A stretch of 51,993 bases of DNA. It comes from Cellvibrionales bacterium UBA1854. GTDB taxonomy: Bacteria; Pseudomonadota; Gammaproteobacteria; Pseudomonadales; Porticoccaceae. The position numbers and the translations under genes were made by a program. Below, one piece after another: positions 42,665 to 51,922 of the stretch. The stretch spans positions 893 to 52,885 of the forward strand of contig DDII01000062.1 in the NCBI GenBank assembly GCA_002338445.1, in the 5' to 3' direction. The notes under the pieces are model-generated. The model did no database searches, was not told the origin of the DNA, and was given only the letters and a program-made list of their open reading frames with translations. How positions within the stretch are numbered: the stretch's first letter is position 1; each line of letters starts with the position of its first letter.

Positions 42665-43183
42665 ATGACCTCAACCGTTGAAGGTAGTCTTCATTTAGAA
42701 ACGAGTTCTCTGAGAGATGAAAGAACATACAAACTGCTTGGTTATTTAGGATTAGTTCCTTTTGCATTTTTTACCCTTTTGATTATTTTTTCAATTGTAG
42801 AGACGGGCAATGCCAACACTTCAAGCTTTCTTGGGTATTACGTTCCATATGTTTTCCTCACATATAGCGCGTGTATTCTTAGTTTCTTAGCGGGAACTTT
42901 GTGGCGTGGACAATTCGATAGTGGATATGATGGCTCTAATATGCTGATAGTTAGTAACCTGCTGGCAGTTCTTAGTTGGCTCAGTCTGCTTATTATGAAT
43001 TTGTCCCACTATTTGGTTTTGTTGGCGGTTGTCATTCTGGCCTCCGGTTACGTTGTAGCTCTCACTGCAGAACGGACATCGCCCAGTGTTTCCCCCCAAT
43101 ATTTTGTAATGCGGTCTCGCCTAACTTGGGCGGTGATCGTTATGCACTTAATATTCTTGATAGCATTGTTATGGAGCTTGTAA
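42665..43183 (+). CDS. DUF3429 inner-membrane protein
   Basis: A 172-aa membrane protein matching DUF3429 by eye: GYLGLVPFAFFTLLIIFS then YSACILSFLAGTLWRGQFDS (the family's SFL.G..WG-like stretch), with four to five hydrophobic helices ending IVMHLIFLIALLWSL. Its function is unknown. GAGAG lies five bases before the ATG. First gene of a three-gene operon divergent from the DASH cryptochrome; the DUF393 gene begins four bases after the stop. Confidence 0.75.
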   Translation: MTSTVEGSLHLETSSLRDERTYKLLGYLGLVPFAFFTLLIIFSIVETGNANTSSFLGYYVPYVFLTYSACILSFLAGTLWRGQFDSGYDGSNMLIVSNLLAVLSWLSLLIMNLSHYLVLLAVVILASGYVVALTAERTSPSVSPQYFVMRSRLTWAVIVMHLIFLIALLWSL

Positions 43184-43187
43184 CGAA

Positions 43188-43583
43188 ATGAGCGAACTCA
43201 CCATTTTCTATGACGGTCGTTGCGCACTTTGCTCAACAGAAATGAGAAGGTTAAAAGAGCTTGATTTAAATAATCGCATCACTCTCGAAAACATTTTTGC
43301 CGACGATTTTGCTAAGAAACATGCAACAGTTAATGTTGAAGATGCCAACAGAATTTTGCATGGGATGAGAGGGAATGGAGAACTTATTTACGGGCTAGAT
43401 GTTACGGTCCTTGCTTGGACTCTGGTGGGAAAAGGCAAATGGGTGGCGCCATTGAGATGGCCAATTATCAAGCATCTGGCAGATGCGGCATACATCTTTT
43501 TTGCGAGACACCGGCAGCAAATATCGCGATTGATGACACGATCAAGCGCCATTACCAAATGTGATTTTAAAATCGAATCATGA
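43188..43583 (+). CDS. DUF393 (DCC family) thiol-disulfide-like protein
   Basis: A 131-aa protein of the DCC/DUF393 family with the signature FYDGRCALCSTEMRRLKELD at residues 6-25, whose CxxC suggests a redox-active thiol pair. GLDVTVLAWTLVGKG and the H..AD..Y..(F)ARHR tail fit the family. The substrate is unknown. It overlaps the next SDR gene by four bases (ATGA). Confidence 0.85.
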   Translation: MSELTIFYDGRCALCSTEMRRLKELDLNNRITLENIFADDFAKKHATVNVEDANRILHGMRGNGELIYGLDVTVLAWTLVGKGKWVAPLRWPIIKHLADAAYIFFARHRQQISRLMTRSSAITKCDFKIES

Positions 43584-44317
43584 TTTCATCAAGTGACGCA
43601 CTTGTTGTTGCTGCTAGCGGTGGTATCGGAACTGCGATGGTCCGAACTATGCTGAATGACACAAGTTTGGAGCGCATCTTTGCAGTGAGTAGTGTCCCGG
43701 AAGCGCCACAAGAATTCAACAATAATAGCAAATTGACTTGGATGCATTGTGATTATTCTGCGATGGATATTGCCCGAACAGTCAACCGTTTGCTGTCTTT
43801 GGAATGTAATTTAGTCATGGGTGCCATATGTAATGGTATTTTGCATGACGATGCAGTAAAGCCTGAAAAGCGTATGGATGATATTACAGAGGAATCGTTA
43901 AACAGAGTATTCACTGCAAATGCTGTTGTTCCTATCCTTTGGATCAAGGAACTAAAACAAGTTTTTTCAAAGCGTGATATTTGTAAAATTGCTATTTTAT
44001 CTGCGAGGGTAGGCAGCATCTCAGACAACAGACTAGGAGGGTGGTACTCTTACAGGGCATCAAAGGCCGCTCTGAATATGCTACTAAAGACTTCTGCCAT
44101 CGAGCTGAATAGAAAATGTAAGAATGTTAAACTAATTAGCTTTCATCCGGGAACAACAGACACAAAATTATCACGGCCCTTCCAATCGTCGGTCTCGCGA
44201 GATAAGCTTTTCCCTGCTAATTTTGTGGCAACTAAGTTAATGGATCTTATGAGGAAAACCGATGTCGATGGGGAGCTATCTTTTTTGGATTGGTCGGGCG
44301 TGCCAATAGAATGGTGA
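43580..44317 (+). CDS. Short-chain dehydrogenase/reductase (CsgA/C-factor-like)
   Basis: NAD(P)-dependent Rossmann oxidoreductase of 245 aa. The cofactor loop is VVAASGGIGTAMVRTML and the catalytic Tyr-Lys is YRASKAALNMLLKT, with IAILSARVGSIS giving the catalytic serine. Close to the C-factor-like SDRs found beside photolyase genes in many gammaproteobacteria. Start ATG overlaps the DUF393 stop. The substrate is unknown; the operon neighbours and the DASH cryptochrome across the divergent promoter suggest a light- or DNA-damage-linked unit. Confidence 0.88.
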   Translation: MISSSDALVVAASGGIGTAMVRTMLNDTSLERIFAVSSVPEAPQEFNNNSKLTWMHCDYSAMDIARTVNRLLSLECNLVMGAICNGILHDDAVKPEKRMDDITEESLNRVFTANAVVPILWIKELKQVFSKRDICKIAILSARVGSISDNRLGGWYSYRASKAALNMLLKTSAIELNRKCKNVKLISFHPGTTDTKLSRPFQSSVSRDKLFPANFVATKLMDLMRKTDVDGELSFLDWSGVPIEW

Positions 44318-44470
44318 GGCTCGAGAGATAGTGCTGTGTCTGCTCAAGAGAGTTTAGGCGCTCACAAAGACCTCTACATTCAAATGTATTTTCGTCTTTG
44401 TAATTATTTGATAAAAATTTTAATGCGGACATTTGGAATTTGGAACTAGACACTATTTTGGAAACAAATC

Positions 44471-45730
44471 ATGTATGACACAAAACATTTGCTCGAGATG
44501 GCTGATCCGGAGGTATACAGCGCACTTATGTTGGAGGACCAAAGGCAAGAGGAGCATCTGGAGCTGATCGCATCGGAAAACTACGCTAGTCCCGCAGTTA
44601 TGGCAGTGCAAGGTGGCCAAATGACCAATAAATATGCGGAAGGGTACCCTCAAAAACGATATTACGGTGGTTGTGAGTATGTTGACTTAACAGAAGAACT
44701 GGCGATTCAGAGGGCTAAAGAATTATTTGGGGTTGAGTTTGCGAATGTTCAGCCCCATTCTGGTTCTCAAGCCAATAGTGCAGTATTTCTTGCGTTGTTG
44801 TCCGGGGGGGATACTATTCTGGGCATGAGCCTTGCGGATGGCGGGCATCTTACCCATGGCGCAACACCAAATTTTTCTGGCAAGCTATATAAGTCAGTTC
44901 AGTATGGTCTGTGTAAAGAAACGGGACTGATTGATTATGAGCAAATTAAAAATTTAGCACTTGAACATCGCCCTAAAATGATTATTGCAGGATTTTCTGC
45001 ATATTCAGGAATTTTGGATTGGGGTAGATTTCGTGAAATTGCGGATCTTGTAGACGCTTACCTTTTAGTTGATATGGCGCATGTGTCTGGACTAGTAGCC
45101 GCGGGAGTTTATCCGAGTCCGATGAGCCATGCTCATGTTATCACTTCTACGACCCACAAAACTTTGCGTGGGCCGCGAGGCGGAATTATTCTCACGAATC
45201 ATAGAGATATTGCGAAGAAATGTGATTCAGCAATTTTCCCGGGTGTGCAGGGAGGGCCTTTATGTCACGTTATAGCTGCAAAGGCCGTTGCTTTTAAAGA
45301 AGCCTCAACTGAAGAGTTCATATCTTATCAGAAACAAGTTTTGGCAAACGCGAGAACAATGGCATCTACGTTTATCCGGCGAGGAATTAAAATTGTCTCG
45401 AATGGTACTCAGAATCACCTGATGCTTGTTGACCTGATTGGTAAAGTGTATTCCGGAAAAGATGCAGATGAAGCGTTAGGTAAGGCTTTTATAACTGTTA
45501 ACAAAAATTCTGTACCCAACGATCCTAGGTCTCCCTTTGTCACCTCTGGGCTCCGCATTGGCACGCCTGCAATCACCACTCGTGGACTTCGTGAAGAACA
45601 GTGTGAGCAGTTAACACACTGGATATGTGACGTTTTGCACAGTCTAGAGACTGGCATGTCAGAAAAAGTTATTGAAGAAGTAAAAGCAAAGGTGTCAGAA
45701 ATTTGTGGTCGGTATCCTGTGTATTGCTGA
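44471..45730 (+). CDS. glyA: Serine hydroxymethyltransferase
   Basis: PLP enzyme converting serine and tetrahydrofolate to glycine and methylene-tetrahydrofolate, feeding one-carbon metabolism. Conserved features are LELIASENYASPAVMAVQG, TNKYAEGYPQKRYYGGCEYV, VQPHSGSQANSAVF, LVDMAHVSGLVAAGVYPSP and the PLP-lysine motif STTHKTLRGPRGG. Length 419 aa is standard. Starts at ATG 44471 and is separated from nrdR by about 220 bp. Confidence 0.98.
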   Translation: MYDTKHLLEMADPEVYSALMLEDQRQEEHLELIASENYASPAVMAVQGGQMTNKYAEGYPQKRYYGGCEYVDLTEELAIQRAKELFGVEFANVQPHSGSQANSAVFLALLSGGDTILGMSLADGGHLTHGATPNFSGKLYKSVQYGLCKETGLIDYEQIKNLALEHRPKMIIAGFSAYSGILDWGRFREIADLVDAYLLVDMAHVSGLVAAGVYPSPMSHAHVITSTTHKTLRGPRGGIILTNHRDIAKKCDSAIFPGVQGGPLCHVIAAKAVAFKEASTEEFISYQKQVLANARTMASTFIRRGIKIVSNGTQNHLMLVDLIGKVYSGKDADEALGKAFITVNKNSVPNDPRSPFVTSGLRIGTPAITTRGLREEQCEQLTHWICDVLHSLETGMSEKVIEEVKAKVSEICGRYPVYC

Positions 45731-45871
45731 TCTACCCGTTTCTCGCTCGTCGCTAAATAGAATCAGCGCGTTGAGTGGCCCGAGATTAGGTTGTTTATTT
45801 CAAAATTCCATTTGCCCTCAGATTTTGAAGCTTTAAACCAAACTCAAGCTACTGTGGGTTCACGAGTGCCT

Positions 45872-45900
45872 TTGATATTCAAATCCGTTTAATATGATAA
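45872..45900 (+). promoter_or_regulatory. Possible sigma70 promoter of the nrdR-rib operon
   Basis: TTGATA at 45872-45877 and TGATAA at 45895-45900 are 17 bases apart, with TATGAT overlapping the latter. This lies about 50 bases before the nrdR start, after the glyA end. The match is moderate and by eye. Confidence 0.4.
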
Positions 45901-45950
45901 ACTATCAGTTAATTTCGTGGTTTTAGATTAAGACCCAATGAATTTTGCCC

Positions 45951-46415
45951 ATGTATTGCCCCTTTTGTAGTGCAGAGGACACCCGTGTACTTGACTCACG
46001 TTTGGTGTCTGATGGAAATCAGGTTCGTCGCCGTCGAGAGTGTGTGACTTGTAATGAACGATTTACTACATACGAGTCTGCTGAACTTGTTATGCCGCGG
46101 GTTATAAAAAGCGATGGATCAAGAGAACTTTTCAATGAGTCTAAACTTCGATCGGGCTTCCAGAGGGCGTTGGAAAAAAGACCTGTATCCGTAGATCAAA
46201 TAGAAAATGCATTAGGCCAGATCAAACAGTTGTTACGGGGCCTCGGAGAGAGGGAGGTTACCTCGCGATTAATTGGAGAGGCGGTTATGGACAAATTACA
46301 ACACTTAGATGAAGTAGCATACGTACGTTTCGCTTCAGTTTACAGAAGTTTTCAAGATTTGAGTGAGTTCCAGGCTGAACTCAATCGTTTGACAAATAAG
46401 GATAGTGGAGTTTAA
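45951..46415 (+). CDS. nrdR: Transcriptional repressor NrdR
   Basis: Repressor of ribonucleotide reductase genes that senses ATP/dATP. The N-terminal zinc ribbon is MYCPFCSAEDTRV with RRRRECVTCNERFTTYE (four cysteines), followed by the ATP-cone (VIKSDGSRELFNESKLRSGF). Start at ATG 45951, where all homologues begin (MxCPFC); the upstream TTG at 45945 is ignored. 154 aa. First gene of the riboflavin operon; ribD follows nine bases after its stop. Confidence 0.97.
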   Translation: MYCPFCSAEDTRVLDSRLVSDGNQVRRRRECVTCNERFTTYESAELVMPRVIKSDGSRELFNESKLRSGFQRALEKRPVSVDQIENALGQIKQLLRGLGEREVTSRLIGEAVMDKLQHLDEVAYVRFASVYRSFQDLSEFQAELNRLTNKDSGV

Positions 46416-46423
46416 AAGAGTTG

Positions 46424-47566
46424 ATGGATAAGCAGCAATCTAGCATCTCACTTATGTCTTATGCATTGCAACTTGCAGCAAAGGGGCGGTTTACAACAAG
46501 CCCTAATCCTATGGTAGGTTGTGTTATTGTGCGGGACGGTAAGATTATCGGGGAGGGATGGCATTTGCGTGCAGGAGAAGAGCATGCTGAAGCAATAGCT
46601 CTTGGACAGGCGGGGCAAATGGCGCATTCGTCAGAGGTGTATATTACCCTCGAGCCTTGTGCGCACTTCGGTAGGACTGGTCCTTGTGTAAACCTTCTTT
46701 TGGAAGCAAGAGTGGGTTCTGTAATAATTTCTAGCGAGGATCCGAATCCTTTAGTTCGCGGAAACGGAATTGAAAAATTAAAATCTGCTGGAATAGCGGT
46801 TAAGTTAGGGCTTTTAGAGGACCAAGCCCGACACTTAAATCGAGGTTTTTTTAAACGGCATAAAAAGGGCCTACCATGGGTAACTGTAAAGATGGCTGCT
46901 AGTCTTGATGGACGAACTGCGATGGCAGATGGGCAAAGTCAATGGATTACTTCGCCGTCTGCGCGGCTCGATGTCCAGCGACTGCGGGCACAAAGCTGTG
47001 CAATTGTCTCTGGCATTGGAACTCAGAAGATCGATGATCCGTCTCTTTCTTTACGGGTTGATTATGAGGCCTTTGGGTCTGATCCTGCTTTGGCGAATAG
47101 TGATTTGAGACAACCCCTTAGGGTAATTGTAGACAGCCGTTGTGAAATGGCAACTAATTCAAAATTGTTTTCTCAAACTGGAAGGATATTAGTTGCATCA
47201 TTAGATGGTGGCATTCAGAGGGAAAGGGCGGAAAAATTGATAGTGGCAGGAGCGGAGGTTGAATTTTTTCCCGAGAGTCGTCATGGACAGGTGGACTTGA
47301 CGCATCTTTTGCATCGGTTAGCACAGCTCGGATGTAACAATGTTCTTGTAGAGGCTGGCGCTACTCTTGCTGGTTCCTTTATAGCGGAGGGGATTACTGA
47401 CGAATTTATTTATTATATGGCTCCAAAATTAATGGGTAGTAACGCGAGACCACTATTTCAGTTACCAATAAATATGATGGATGCGCATTTAGCAATGTCG
47501 ATTCGAGACATGCGTCGGGTTGGAGATGATATACGTATTACGCTTAGCCCCGATTCAGATTATTGA
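46424..47566 (+). CDS. ribD: Bifunctional riboflavin deaminase/reductase
   Basis: Second and third steps of riboflavin synthesis: deamination of the pyrimidine then reduction of the ribosyl side chain. The zinc deaminase domain has EEHAEAIALG and PCAHFGRTGPC (His and two Cys ligands). The reductase domain follows with PWVTVKMAASLDGRTAMADG and NNVLVEAGATLAGSFI. ATG at 46424 (MDKQQ). 380 aa. The ribE gene lies 64 bp further on. Confidence 0.96.
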   Translation: MDKQQSSISLMSYALQLAAKGRFTTSPNPMVGCVIVRDGKIIGEGWHLRAGEEHAEAIALGQAGQMAHSSEVYITLEPCAHFGRTGPCVNLLLEARVGSVIISSEDPNPLVRGNGIEKLKSAGIAVKLGLLEDQARHLNRGFFKRHKKGLPWVTVKMAASLDGRTAMADGQSQWITSPSARLDVQRLRAQSCAIVSGIGTQKIDDPSLSLRVDYEAFGSDPALANSDLRQPLRVIVDSRCEMATNSKLFSQTGRILVASLDGGIQRERAEKLIVAGAEVEFFPESRHGQVDLTHLLHRLAQLGCNNVLVEAGATLAGSFIAEGITDEFIYYMAPKLMGSNARPLFQLPINMMDAHLAMSIRDMRRVGDDIRITLSPDSDY

Positions 47567-47630
47567 GAGAAATAATAATGGGTAAGTGGGGGGTTAATAA
47601 CTAGGTTCAGTAAGAATTTGGAGTAAAAAT

Positions 47631-48290
47631 ATGTTTACGGGCATCATAAGTTCTATCGGCAAAGTCAGCAGTCTAGAACAATCGTCTGGTGATATCCGAT
47701 TGGGGATAATCGCTAATGATCTAGGGTTTCATGACCTATTCCTTGGAGACAGCGTGGCGTGTAGTGGGGTATGTTTGACGGTCATCGATATGTATGAACA
47801 AACTTTTTTTGTTGATGTGTCCAGAGAGACTTTGTCCCTCACGACAGTAGGATATTGGAAAATCGGTGAACGGATTAATTTAGAAAAAGCGATGCAGGCA
47901 ACAGATCGCTTTGGGGGACATATTGTATCTGGCCACGTTGATGGAATGGGTGAGATAATAGACAGAAGGAAAGATGCTCGTTCAGAGTGGCTCCTTGTGC
48001 GTGCGCCGAATGAATTAGCGAAGTATATTGCACGTAAGGGCTCGATTACAGTTGATGGCACTAGCTTGACTGTAAACCGTGTAGCTGGCAACGAGTTTGA
48101 ATTGAATATTATTCCTCAAACGTTAACGCACACAGTCATCGATGATTATCGAAAGGGCACTACGGTTAATCTTGAGGTGGATTTGGTAGCACGTTATTTA
48201 GAACGGTTACTGATGGGCAAGTCAGTAATGGAGCATTATTACCGCGGAGGTATTGGGAGTCAGAACGGATTATCTGAGGACAAAGGATGA
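47631..48290 (+). CDS. ribE: Riboflavin synthase alpha chain
   Basis: Final riboflavin step: dismutation of two dimethylribityllumazines. Two lumazine-binding repeats: MFTGIISSIGKVSSLEQSSG at residue 1 and GHIVSGHVDGMGEIIDRRKD at about 99. 219 aa. GGAG six bases upstream of the ATG. The stop lies inside the ribosome site of ribBA (AAAGGATGA). Confidence 0.96.
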   Translation: MFTGIISSIGKVSSLEQSSGDIRLGIIANDLGFHDLFLGDSVACSGVCLTVIDMYEQTFFVDVSRETLSLTTVGYWKIGERINLEKAMQATDRFGGHIVSGHVDGMGEIIDRRKDARSEWLLVRAPNELAKYIARKGSITVDGTSLTVNRVAGNEFELNIIPQTLTHTVIDDYRKGTTVNLEVDLVARYLERLLMGKSVMEHYYRGGIGSQNGLSEDKG

Positions 48291-48294
48291 GTTA

Positions 48295-49410
48295 ATGGAT
48301 TTTAATACCACCGAAGAGCTCATTGATGATATTCGTCGAGGGAAGATGATAATTCTTATAGATGATGAGGATCGAGAGAACGAGGGTGACTTAGTCATGG
48401 CTGCCCCTTTAGTAACCGGTAAAGACATCAACTTTATGGCGATTAACGCGAGAGGTCTCATTTGTCTTACCCTAACAGAAGAAAGATGTAATCAGCTTTC
48501 ACTCGGAATGATGGTTGAGGAGAACCGCGCCAGCCAAGGTACTCCATTCACTTTGTCAATAGAGGCGGCGCAGGGCGTGACTACTGGAATTTCAGCGGCT
48601 GATCGTGCACACACTGTGCAGGTTGCGGTTAGTAGGAATGCAAAGTCAGAAGATATTGTGCGACCTGGACATATATTCCCCTTAAGGTCACAACCTGGTG
48701 GTGTGCTCAGTCGTGCCGGGCATACCGAAGCCGGATGTGATCTTGCGAGGCTCGCTGGTTACGAGCCCGCGGCAGTAATTGTAGAGATAATGAACGACGA
48801 TGGCACAATGGCGAGGAGGGACGATTTGGAAGTTTTTGCAGCAAAGCATGACTTAAAAATCGGCACGATCGCCGATTTAATTCATTATCGTTTAGTGAAC
48901 GAAAAGACTACTAACTGCATAAGAGAGCGGGTGGTTAGCACTCAATATGGCGAATTTCTATTAAAAACCTACCTAGACCAGGTGCGGAATGAAAAGCATT
49001 TTGCGTTTGTTATGGGGGATATTACCGCTTCGCCTGAGCCGCTGGTGCGTGTTCATATAAATCGCGGTGCAAGAGACATAATGTCCATTGAGGATGCTCG
49101 AGACTTTAAAGCTTGGTCATTTCAGCGTGCGATGAAGCAAATACAACGTGAGGGTGTAGGAGTATTGGTATTACTCTACTACCCAGAGACAGCGGAGGAT
49201 ATTGATTCAAATATCGACAGTTTACTCACGCCGGTGATGGACCGACATCAATCAGCGACGGATCGTGTCTACCTCCAAATTGGTACAGGGTCACAAATTT
49301 TAAATGATTTGGGAATTCACAAGATGCGGTTAATGAGTGCACCATTTAAGTTTACTGGAATCTCTGGATTTGATTTGGAGGTAACAGGCTATGTTGATTA
49401 TTACGATTAG
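48295..49410 (+). CDS. ribBA: DHBP synthase with degenerate GTP cyclohydrolase II domain
   Basis: The N-terminal domain is a competent 3,4-dihydroxy-2-butanone-4-phosphate synthase: IILIDDEDRENEGDLVMAAP, RPGHIFPLRSQPGGVLSRAG, HTEAGCDLARLAG. The C-terminal domain has the GTP cyclohydrolase II fold but lacks the zinc-binding cysteines of C..D.....(R)CDCG; the equivalent reads VHINRGARDIMSIEDARDFK. That half is therefore catalytically dead for GTP. Such degenerate RibBA proteins are common in gammaproteobacteria with a separate ribA, and one starts at 51923. ATG at 48295 with AAAGGA six bases upstream; an upstream in-frame ATG at 48253 is in ribE. 371 aa. Confidence 0.9.
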   Translation: MDFNTTEELIDDIRRGKMIILIDDEDRENEGDLVMAAPLVTGKDINFMAINARGLICLTLTEERCNQLSLGMMVEENRASQGTPFTLSIEAAQGVTTGISAADRAHTVQVAVSRNAKSEDIVRPGHIFPLRSQPGGVLSRAGHTEAGCDLARLAGYEPAAVIVEIMNDDGTMARRDDLEVFAAKHDLKIGTIADLIHYRLVNEKTTNCIRERVVSTQYGEFLLKTYLDQVRNEKHFAFVMGDITASPEPLVRVHINRGARDIMSIEDARDFKAWSFQRAMKQIQREGVGVLVLLYYPETAEDIDSNIDSLLTPVMDRHQSATDRVYLQIGTGSQILNDLGIHKMRLMSAPFKFTGISGFDLEVTGYVDYYD

Positions 49411-49421
49411 TAGGAGGTCCA

Positions 49422-49904
49422 ATGGGTTCAGCTCGACCGGAGGCGAGATGCTCCGACATTAAGACACTTCGGTTATCAGCAGTGGTAGCGAGGTGGAACT
49501 CTGACATAACGGAAGGACTTCTCAGTGGTGCTCTACGAACTTTGATTTCTCAAGGTTTCGATAAGGATCAAGTAAGTGTTTTTTATGTTCCGGGGGCGTT
49601 TGAGTTGGCTTTAGGAGTGCAGCAAGTGGTCCGAACCGGACAATTTGATGGTGTTATTGCGCTCGGTAGTGTTATTAGAGGGGATACTCCGCATTTTGAT
49701 TATGTTTGTGCTGAAACTACCAGAGGTATAGGTCAGGTTATTTTGGAGGAATCTGTGCCTATAGGATTTGGTCTGTTGACGACTGACACTCATGATCAAG
49801 CCGTTGTTCGGTCTAATGAAAATGACTCGAATAAAGGTGAAGAGGCCGCCCGTGCAGTGTTAGAGATGATCAATACACTGCACCTTATTTGGAATCGCAA
49901 ATAG
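49422..49904 (+). CDS. ribH: 6,7-dimethyl-8-ribityllumazine synthase
   Basis: Condenses the pyrimidine product of RibD with DHBP. Core motifs are SAVVARWNSDITEGLLSGAL, VFYVPGAFELALGVQQVV and GVIALGSVIRGDTPHFDYVC. 160 aa. AGGAGG precedes the ATG by six bases. The nusB start touches its stop. Confidence 0.97.
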   Translation: MGSARPEARCSDIKTLRLSAVVARWNSDITEGLLSGALRTLISQGFDKDQVSVFYVPGAFELALGVQQVVRTGQFDGVIALGSVIRGDTPHFDYVCAETTRGIGQVILEESVPIGFGLLTTDTHDQAVVRSNENDSNKGEEAARAVLEMINTLHLIWNRK

Positions 49905-50351
49905 ATGTCATTGCTTCGAAAGCGTCAGAAAGCAAGGCGGCTTTTGGTGCAGGCGCTTTATTCTTGGGATCTTGCAGGAGATGACGTTTGTTCAATTGAG
50001 ACCCACCTACGATCCGAAAATGACTTTGCTAAAGTAGACTGCGAACTATTTAGTTCCATCTTGGTGGGTGTCGTGGATAATGTGGCAAGAATTGATGGAG
50101 CATATGAGCCACATCTAGACCGAGATCAGCACCAACTTGATCCAATATCAAAAGCTATATTAAGAATTTCGACCTTTGAATTGGTAAATCGGATTGATGT
50201 GCCTTTCAAAGTAGTTATAAACGAGGCAATCAATCTAGCAAAAACTTTTGGTCCCGCAGATGCCTTTAAATTTATTAATGCAGTATTGGAGGGAGTTGCT
50301 GAGAACTTTAGAGGTTCAGAACTACTTCGGGGGTCTATTCGTGATGGGTGA
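49905..50351 (+). CDS. nusB: Transcription antitermination factor NusB
   Basis: Helical protein that joins NusE/S10 on rRNA boxA to prevent early termination. Family features are RQKARRLLVQALYSWDLAGD, PISKAILRISTFEL, PFKVVINEAINLAKTFGPAD and FINAVLEGVAE. 148 aa. It starts immediately after ribH and overlaps thiL by eight bases, in the conserved gammaproteobacterial order. Confidence 0.96.
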   Translation: MSLLRKRQKARRLLVQALYSWDLAGDDVCSIETHLRSENDFAKVDCELFSSILVGVVDNVARIDGAYEPHLDRDQHQLDPISKAILRISTFELVNRIDVPFKVVINEAINLAKTFGPADAFKFINAVLEGVAENFRGSELLRGSIRDG

Positions 50352-51342
50352 TCATGGATCAAACGCCTCGCATAAAGGTGAGTTTGCAATCATCGAAAGA
50401 CACTTTAAGGGGATGACACTGCAATCTGGGGTTTTGAGAGGAATTGGCGATGATGCCGCGGTTATCAAACCAGATGCAGGGCTTGATTTGGTCGTATCCA
50501 CAGATAGTTTGCTGGTTGGCGTTCACTTCCCAGATTTAACACAACCTAAGGATCTCGGACGGAGAGCAATGTGCGTAAATCTCAGCGATATGGCTGCGAT
50601 GGGTGCGAAACCGCGCTGGTTCACAGTTGCTCTGAGTGTTCCCAGAGATATAGCGGTAGAAAAGTGGTTCGCTGAGTTGAGCGACGGTATAAGCGATATC
50701 GCAAACCAAAATGACTGTGCTTTAGTGGGGGGCGATACCACATGTGGCCCCCTGGCTATAACGATTACCGTCATTGGACAAGTGCCAAGAGGAGCAGCGC
50801 TAAGACGCGATACGGCAGAAGTTGGCGATCAGATATATGTTACTGGCACATTGGGAGACGGAGCTGCGGCCTTAGACATGTTATCTCGAGGGAGTACGAT
50901 TCCTTTCTGTGAACGGCTTTTTGAGCATTTCTATGCTCCTCGTTTATGCATTGAATCTGGCATGCGTCTGCGGGAAATAGCGAGTTCGTGTATAGATATT
51001 TCGGATGGTTTAGTAGCTGATTTGAACCATGTATGTTCCTCCAGTCAGGTGGCGGCTGAGATTGATTGCAGCTTAATACCAATTCACGCGCATACTAAAC
51101 GAAGCTATCCTGATCACTCTTTGCACTGGGCATTGTCCGGTGGTGATGACTATCAGCTTTGTTTCACAGTGCCGGAGAGAGAAAGAGAAAGTTTAAAAAA
51201 GATGATTTTTGAAGGCCATATCGATGCAACTCGAATTGGATTGATAACCGCTGGCGATGGAGTTACCGTCATTGATTCATCGAAATCAAATACTTTTACC
51301 CAAGAAATAACAGGTTACACAGGGTATGATCATTTTGCTTAA
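50344..51342 (+). CDS. thiL: Thiamine-monophosphate kinase
   Basis: Phosphorylates thiamine monophosphate to the diphosphate. Shows GEFAIIERHFKG, RGIGDDAAVI (ATP/Mg site), STDSLLVGVHFP, RRAMCVNLSDMAAMGAKPRW, VGGDTTCGPLAITITVIGQV and the late DISDGLVADL and SGGDDYQLCFT. The ATG at 50344 overlaps the nusB stop. 332 aa, standard length. Confidence 0.95.
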   Translation: MGDHGSNASHKGEFAIIERHFKGMTLQSGVLRGIGDDAAVIKPDAGLDLVVSTDSLLVGVHFPDLTQPKDLGRRAMCVNLSDMAAMGAKPRWFTVALSVPRDIAVEKWFAELSDGISDIANQNDCALVGGDTTCGPLAITITVIGQVPRGAALRRDTAEVGDQIYVTGTLGDGAAALDMLSRGSTIPFCERLFEHFYAPRLCIESGMRLREIASSCIDISDGLVADLNHVCSSSQVAAEIDCSLIPIHAHTKRSYPDHSLHWALSGGDDYQLCFTVPERERESLKKMIFEGHIDATRIGLITAGDGVTVIDSSKSNTFTQEITGYTGYDHFA

Positions 51343-51817
51343 TCCGACAATCTCTGACATATGGTCATCTCCAAGATTGATATTGGCATTTGGTTTCGGG
51401 AGCGGGTGCTCCCCGGTGGTGCCTGGTACCGTCGGAACCATCGCTGCGATACCGTTCTGGTATTTGGCCAGCGATTTTTCTCTTTCTAGTTATATCGTTT
51501 CGGTTTATGTGGCCGCTGTAATAGGTTGTTATGTGTGTAGTTACGCAGAAAAAAAAGTTGGTGAATCTGACCACAAAGGCATAGTTTGGGATGAATTTGT
51601 TGGCTTTTGGATTACCATGTCGACAGCACCTGTGAGTTGGTCCGGTCTTGTCATAGGCTTTTGTCTTTTTCGGGTGCTGGATATAGTAAAACCGTGGCCG
51701 ATTAGTTGGATAGACAGAAACATACATGGTGGGATTGGAATTATGCTTGATGATGTTGTGGCTGGTATTTTTGCAGCGTTGTTAATTTGGCTTTTAAGAG
51801 CGATACATTTTTTGTAG
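51326..51817 (+). CDS. pgpA: Phosphatidylglycerophosphatase A
   Basis: Membrane phosphatase making phosphatidylglycerol. Marked by ILAFGFGSGCSPVVPGTVGT (family FG.GL.P.APGT.G), HKGIVWDEFVGFW, RVLDIVKPWPISWIDR and GGIGIMLDDVVAGIFAALL. 163 aa. The ATG overlaps the thiL stop by 17 bases. Confidence 0.95.
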   Translation: MIILLNPTISDIWSSPRLILAFGFGSGCSPVVPGTVGTIAAIPFWYLASDFSLSSYIVSVYVAAVIGCYVCSYAEKKVGESDHKGIVWDEFVGFWITMSTAPVSWSGLVIGFCLFRVLDIVKPWPISWIDRNIHGGIGIMLDDVVAGIFAALLIWLLRAIHFL

Positions 51818-51847
51818 TAAAAAATAGGTGATGAATCGTGATTTACT

Positions 51848-51877
51848 TTGTAAAGATATGGTTAATCCGATTATAAA
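51848..51877 (+). promoter_or_regulatory. Possible promoter of ribA
   Basis: TTGTAA at 51848-51853 and TATAAA at 51872-51877, spaced by 18 bases, lie in the 105-bp gap before ribA. Moderate match to sigma70. Confidence 0.4.
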
Positions 51878-51922
51878 CTTGGAATAAAATTTTGCTGAGT
51901 TCAGGTTTTTAGGAGTGGTTTT

